Below, one piece after another: positions 61,868-64,000 of a stretch of 64,000 nt of DNA (the first letter of the stretch is position 1; the number at the start of each line of letters is the position of its first letter). Position numbers and translations under genes: made by a program. Source of the stretch: Liolophura sinensis (Eukaryota > Mollusca > Polyplacophora > Chitonida > Chitonidae); contig NC_088300.1 of the NCBI RefSeq assembly GCF_032854445.1, forward strand, positions 21,183,608-21,247,607. The letters are read 5' to 3'. The notes beneath the pieces are model-generated. The model saw only the letters and a program-made list of their open reading frames with translations. It had not been told where the DNA came from and did not search any database.

Positions 61868-61982
61868 GCTCTTTCCTGAGAATCCAGGTGCTGAACCAAC
61901 TCATCACGTTTGTTAACAACATTCACAAGCTCTTCCAACAGCAGTTTTTCTCTGTGTTTCTGCGCCTCAGTCTTCTGCCAAT
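61868..61982 (-). CDS. EHBP1: EHBP1 penultimate coding exon (C-terminal half of bMERB domain)
   Basis: A 115 nt internal exon read on the minus strand. It starts after a TTCTTCAG acceptor and ends at a GTAAGT donor (61867-61862). The frame is split codon (GAT if the previous exon ends in G), 37 full codons, then two bases GC that complete an Ala codon with the next exon. The peptide begins [19 protein letters not shown], continues through NKRDELVQ, and ends HLDSQER. This is the closing helix of the bMERB (DUF3585) domain shared by EHBP1, EHBP1L1, MICAL and MICAL-like proteins, which binds Rab8-family GTPases. The WQKTEAQ stretch and the match to the last exon favour EHBP1 over MICAL. EHBP1 couples EHD ATPases and Rab8/Rab10 membranes to actin during endocytic recycling. 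The rest of the gene (NT-C2 and calponin-homology domains) must lie beyond 64,000. No upstream exon was recognised between 61,983 and the edge. Confidence 0.88.
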
Positions 61983-64000
61983 CTGAAGAAATTGAATATC
62001 ACTGATTAATCAATGACAATACAAATTATTTCCCTTTCTCTGATGATGCCCTGAGAAATTTAAATAGTATGCTAAAACTGGCAAATACTCAACAGCAAAA
62101 GTCACAGGGCCCCTTTTTATGAGGCTTCACACAGTTAACCAGCTTCACCAACACCATACAAATCTGAGCAGATATGCCAAGAAAATGTGACTTGCACTGT
62201 CTAAGATAACAATACTTGGTTTTGGAGCCAATCTCAGTCCCGAAAAAACTTTCCATTTGAAAACAAAATTGTTAAAAACCTCATTTATTATGCAATTCTT
62301 TAAATATTTTCACAACATAAGTTGGGAAATTTTGTTATATCATGCAAAAAAAATTCAACAAACTTTCCCAGATATCAAGTAAATCAAACACACTTATATG
62401 GACACATGCTACCAACAAATATTTCCTTTCAAATTTCATATGAATGTATTTGTTTACACTTGTCCAGCTTGTTGATACAAGTAATTAAATTTCCTAAAAA
62501 CTCGCTTCACTGTTCTTCTCAGCTGTTGTTCCTTTGTTTCAATCCAGCAATATAAACTTCATGCATTTAATCATTATTCTTCAAGTATTCTAGCTGGTCA
62601 GTGGCTTGCGAAAGGTCGTCTGTTTATTCTAGGCACACCAGTTTCCTTCACCCATGATATGACCTCTACTGAAAATTTTGAAAGATTGAAAAAGATGAAC
62701 AAATAAAATAATTGGGCTACCTTTATCTGGCACTAGTAATTTTGGATTAAAAATAGACAAAAGACAGGCCTACAAGTACTAAATGGAAGAAGAAAAAAAC
62801 CTCTCTATATACTCTGTGTTGTAGCTTTATACAGTAACCCTACTTCTTCAACCTTCTCAACCTCCTCTGCATCCAATGAAATGGAACATTCTGAGAAAAC
62901 TATGTGATGTAAAGAAATAACTGGCACAGTTTTATGAAGCTTGCATTTTTTACTGGCATAAATATTTGTATGCATAGATTCCACGGAAAAAAGTGTTTGA
63001 AAACATTTACAGTACTGTGGAGAGAAATATCTGCATACATTTGTGAAAGTGACCCTTGAACAATACCCTCGCATGATCCAGGTATTTCTGATCTAGGTAA
63101 AATGTGTTGATGAATGAGAGGTGAGAGGTTAGGCCACTGCCCCAATAATACCATGTTATTTGGTGTTACTAACAACCGGCTGGGTGTGGAAGTGGCAAGT
63201 ACAACACCACCCCTCAGTCCCAGTGGGCCATGATCAATCACCCCACAGGACAAGGTCTATTGCTACCGATCTTTATTCACTCTGGTCTGTCACTGCATTG
63301 GGTACACAGTCATGGGAGCTCTTTGATGTGTGGAGTTGAACAAGTCTGAGCTAGGGTCTGACTTTCCATGCCCTTTCTACCTGTCCACAATGGGCAATTA
63401 CAGAGAGCTGCAAAAAGAGCATGGTCAATATGTTCAGAGAAACACAATCCATCAGAAAGCGGGTGGGTGACAGCTCCCAGACAGACCCTCTCTCACTACA
63501 CCAACAGTTCGCCCTGCAACATCCTTTAGCTGAAGGTTTCAAGTGAAGTCCAACTGGTCACCTATTCCTATTTCCTTTCTGTGGCAGAGGCGTTTAAATG
63601 CTGGCAATGTTTGAGGAAGTCAGTGCACTATCAAATCACTGTCGACCACGCGTACACACTGACAGACGGCATCTGTACACAACATGTCCCCAGCCAGGAC
63701 GGGAAAGCCATTTTCTCCATCATTAGCTAAACTGTTCCTGGCTAATCAATGTGACAAAGTATCCAGTGAGAATTTCAAAATATTTGCCCACTGATTCAAT
63801 AGCCATTAATAGTGGGCGAGTTTGGTAGGGCTGTGGAGCCAGGGTGGAATCCATTTACCGGCACACTTGGCCATGTTTCCTGGGCTAGGGGCTGGGTATC
63901 TAGTCTCGCACAGACAGCTGTATCACCATTCCACACATTAGGGTTCGATCAATGGCCGGTGTGGGTTACACTTACTAAAGGGCTACTTCCTGTCCGTCTC
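61983..64000 (-). other. EHBP1: Partial upstream EHBP1 intron, continues past window
   Basis: Intron sequence on the 5' side of the penultimate exon, cut by the window edge. No exon encoding the first half of the bMERB domain is visible. About 62.0-62.8 kb is ordinary AT-rich sequence. About 63.1-64.0 kb is repeat-free and more GC-balanced, regulatory-looking. A minus-strand open stretch near 62.8-62.9 kb reads acidic residues but has no recognisable domain and I do not call it an exon. Confidence 0.7.

Noticed and set aside
44614-62748. Apparent enrichment of TAATCC/GGATTA around EHBP1
   Set aside because: A 6-mer is expected dozens of times on two strands of 64 kb AT-rich DNA. Only the inverted pair (13,078) and the exact tandem (53,587) are worth separate mention.
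62805-62900. Possible extra EHBP1 exon with acidic SLDAEEVEKVEEVG
   Set aside because: It does not match the first half of the bMERB domain, the acceptor is weak and there is no matching donor.
1-64000. CRISPR arrays, prokaryotic operons, viral or transposase genes
   Set aside because: No spacer-regular repeats with unique spacers, no long or clustered frames, and no reverse transcriptase, integrase or transposase motif in any frame; the mobile elements here are short and non-autonomous.

Overview
The window is animal nuclear DNA: AT-rich, intron-bearing, full of short retroposons and minisatellites, and almost without long reading frames. The dispersed repeats are of types I associate with molluscs: a tRNA-headed SINE-like element ending in a GGCGTAAAACACCAA motif plus an A-rich tail, and a second element with a (CACT)n tail. 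Together with the one gene present, they point to a lophotrochozoan, most likely a mollusc. This is recognition from memory, not a database match.

Only one gene can be supported. Two minus-strand exons (61868-61982 and 53133-53214) encode the end of the bMERB (DUF3585) coiled coil and the C-terminus of EH-domain-binding protein 1 (EHBP1), finishing in a CaaX-type tail, C-T-I-Q. The exons join in phase across an 8.65 kb intron with consensus splice sites. The repeat-free stretch below the stop down to about 49.02 kb, where a good minus-strand poly(A) signal lies, is a plausible 4.1 kb 3' UTR. Earlier EHBP1 exons lie beyond the right edge.

Positions 1-49,000 form a gene desert downstream of EHBP1. 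It holds (i) moderately GC-rich, repeat-free islands that look like regulatory DNA (about 1.7, 13.0, 18.5-19.3, 24.7-26.1, 30.3-30.9, 36.6-37.2, 40.8, 42.4-43.0 and 44.1-44.9 kb), with more inside the EHBP1 introns; (ii) SINE-like insertions, four with recognisable target-site duplications, densest at 41-48.6 kb; (iii) tandem repeats, including a 22 bp unit carrying an AP-1 site, a 19 bp minisatellite with higher-order structure, a 55 bp array and a 90 bp degenerate array whose monomers also occur alone elsewhere.

In human, EHBP1 lies next to the homeobox gene OTX1, whose class of protein binds TAATCC. A desert of regulatory-looking islands beside the EHBP1 3' end therefore suggests the Otx regulatory neighbourhood. 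A 20 bp inverted pair of TAATCC sites at 13,078, next to a GC-rich promoter-like patch, fits that idea. No Otx coding exon is visible, so the Otx link is inference. No mobile-element protein, RNA gene, virus or CRISPR was found.
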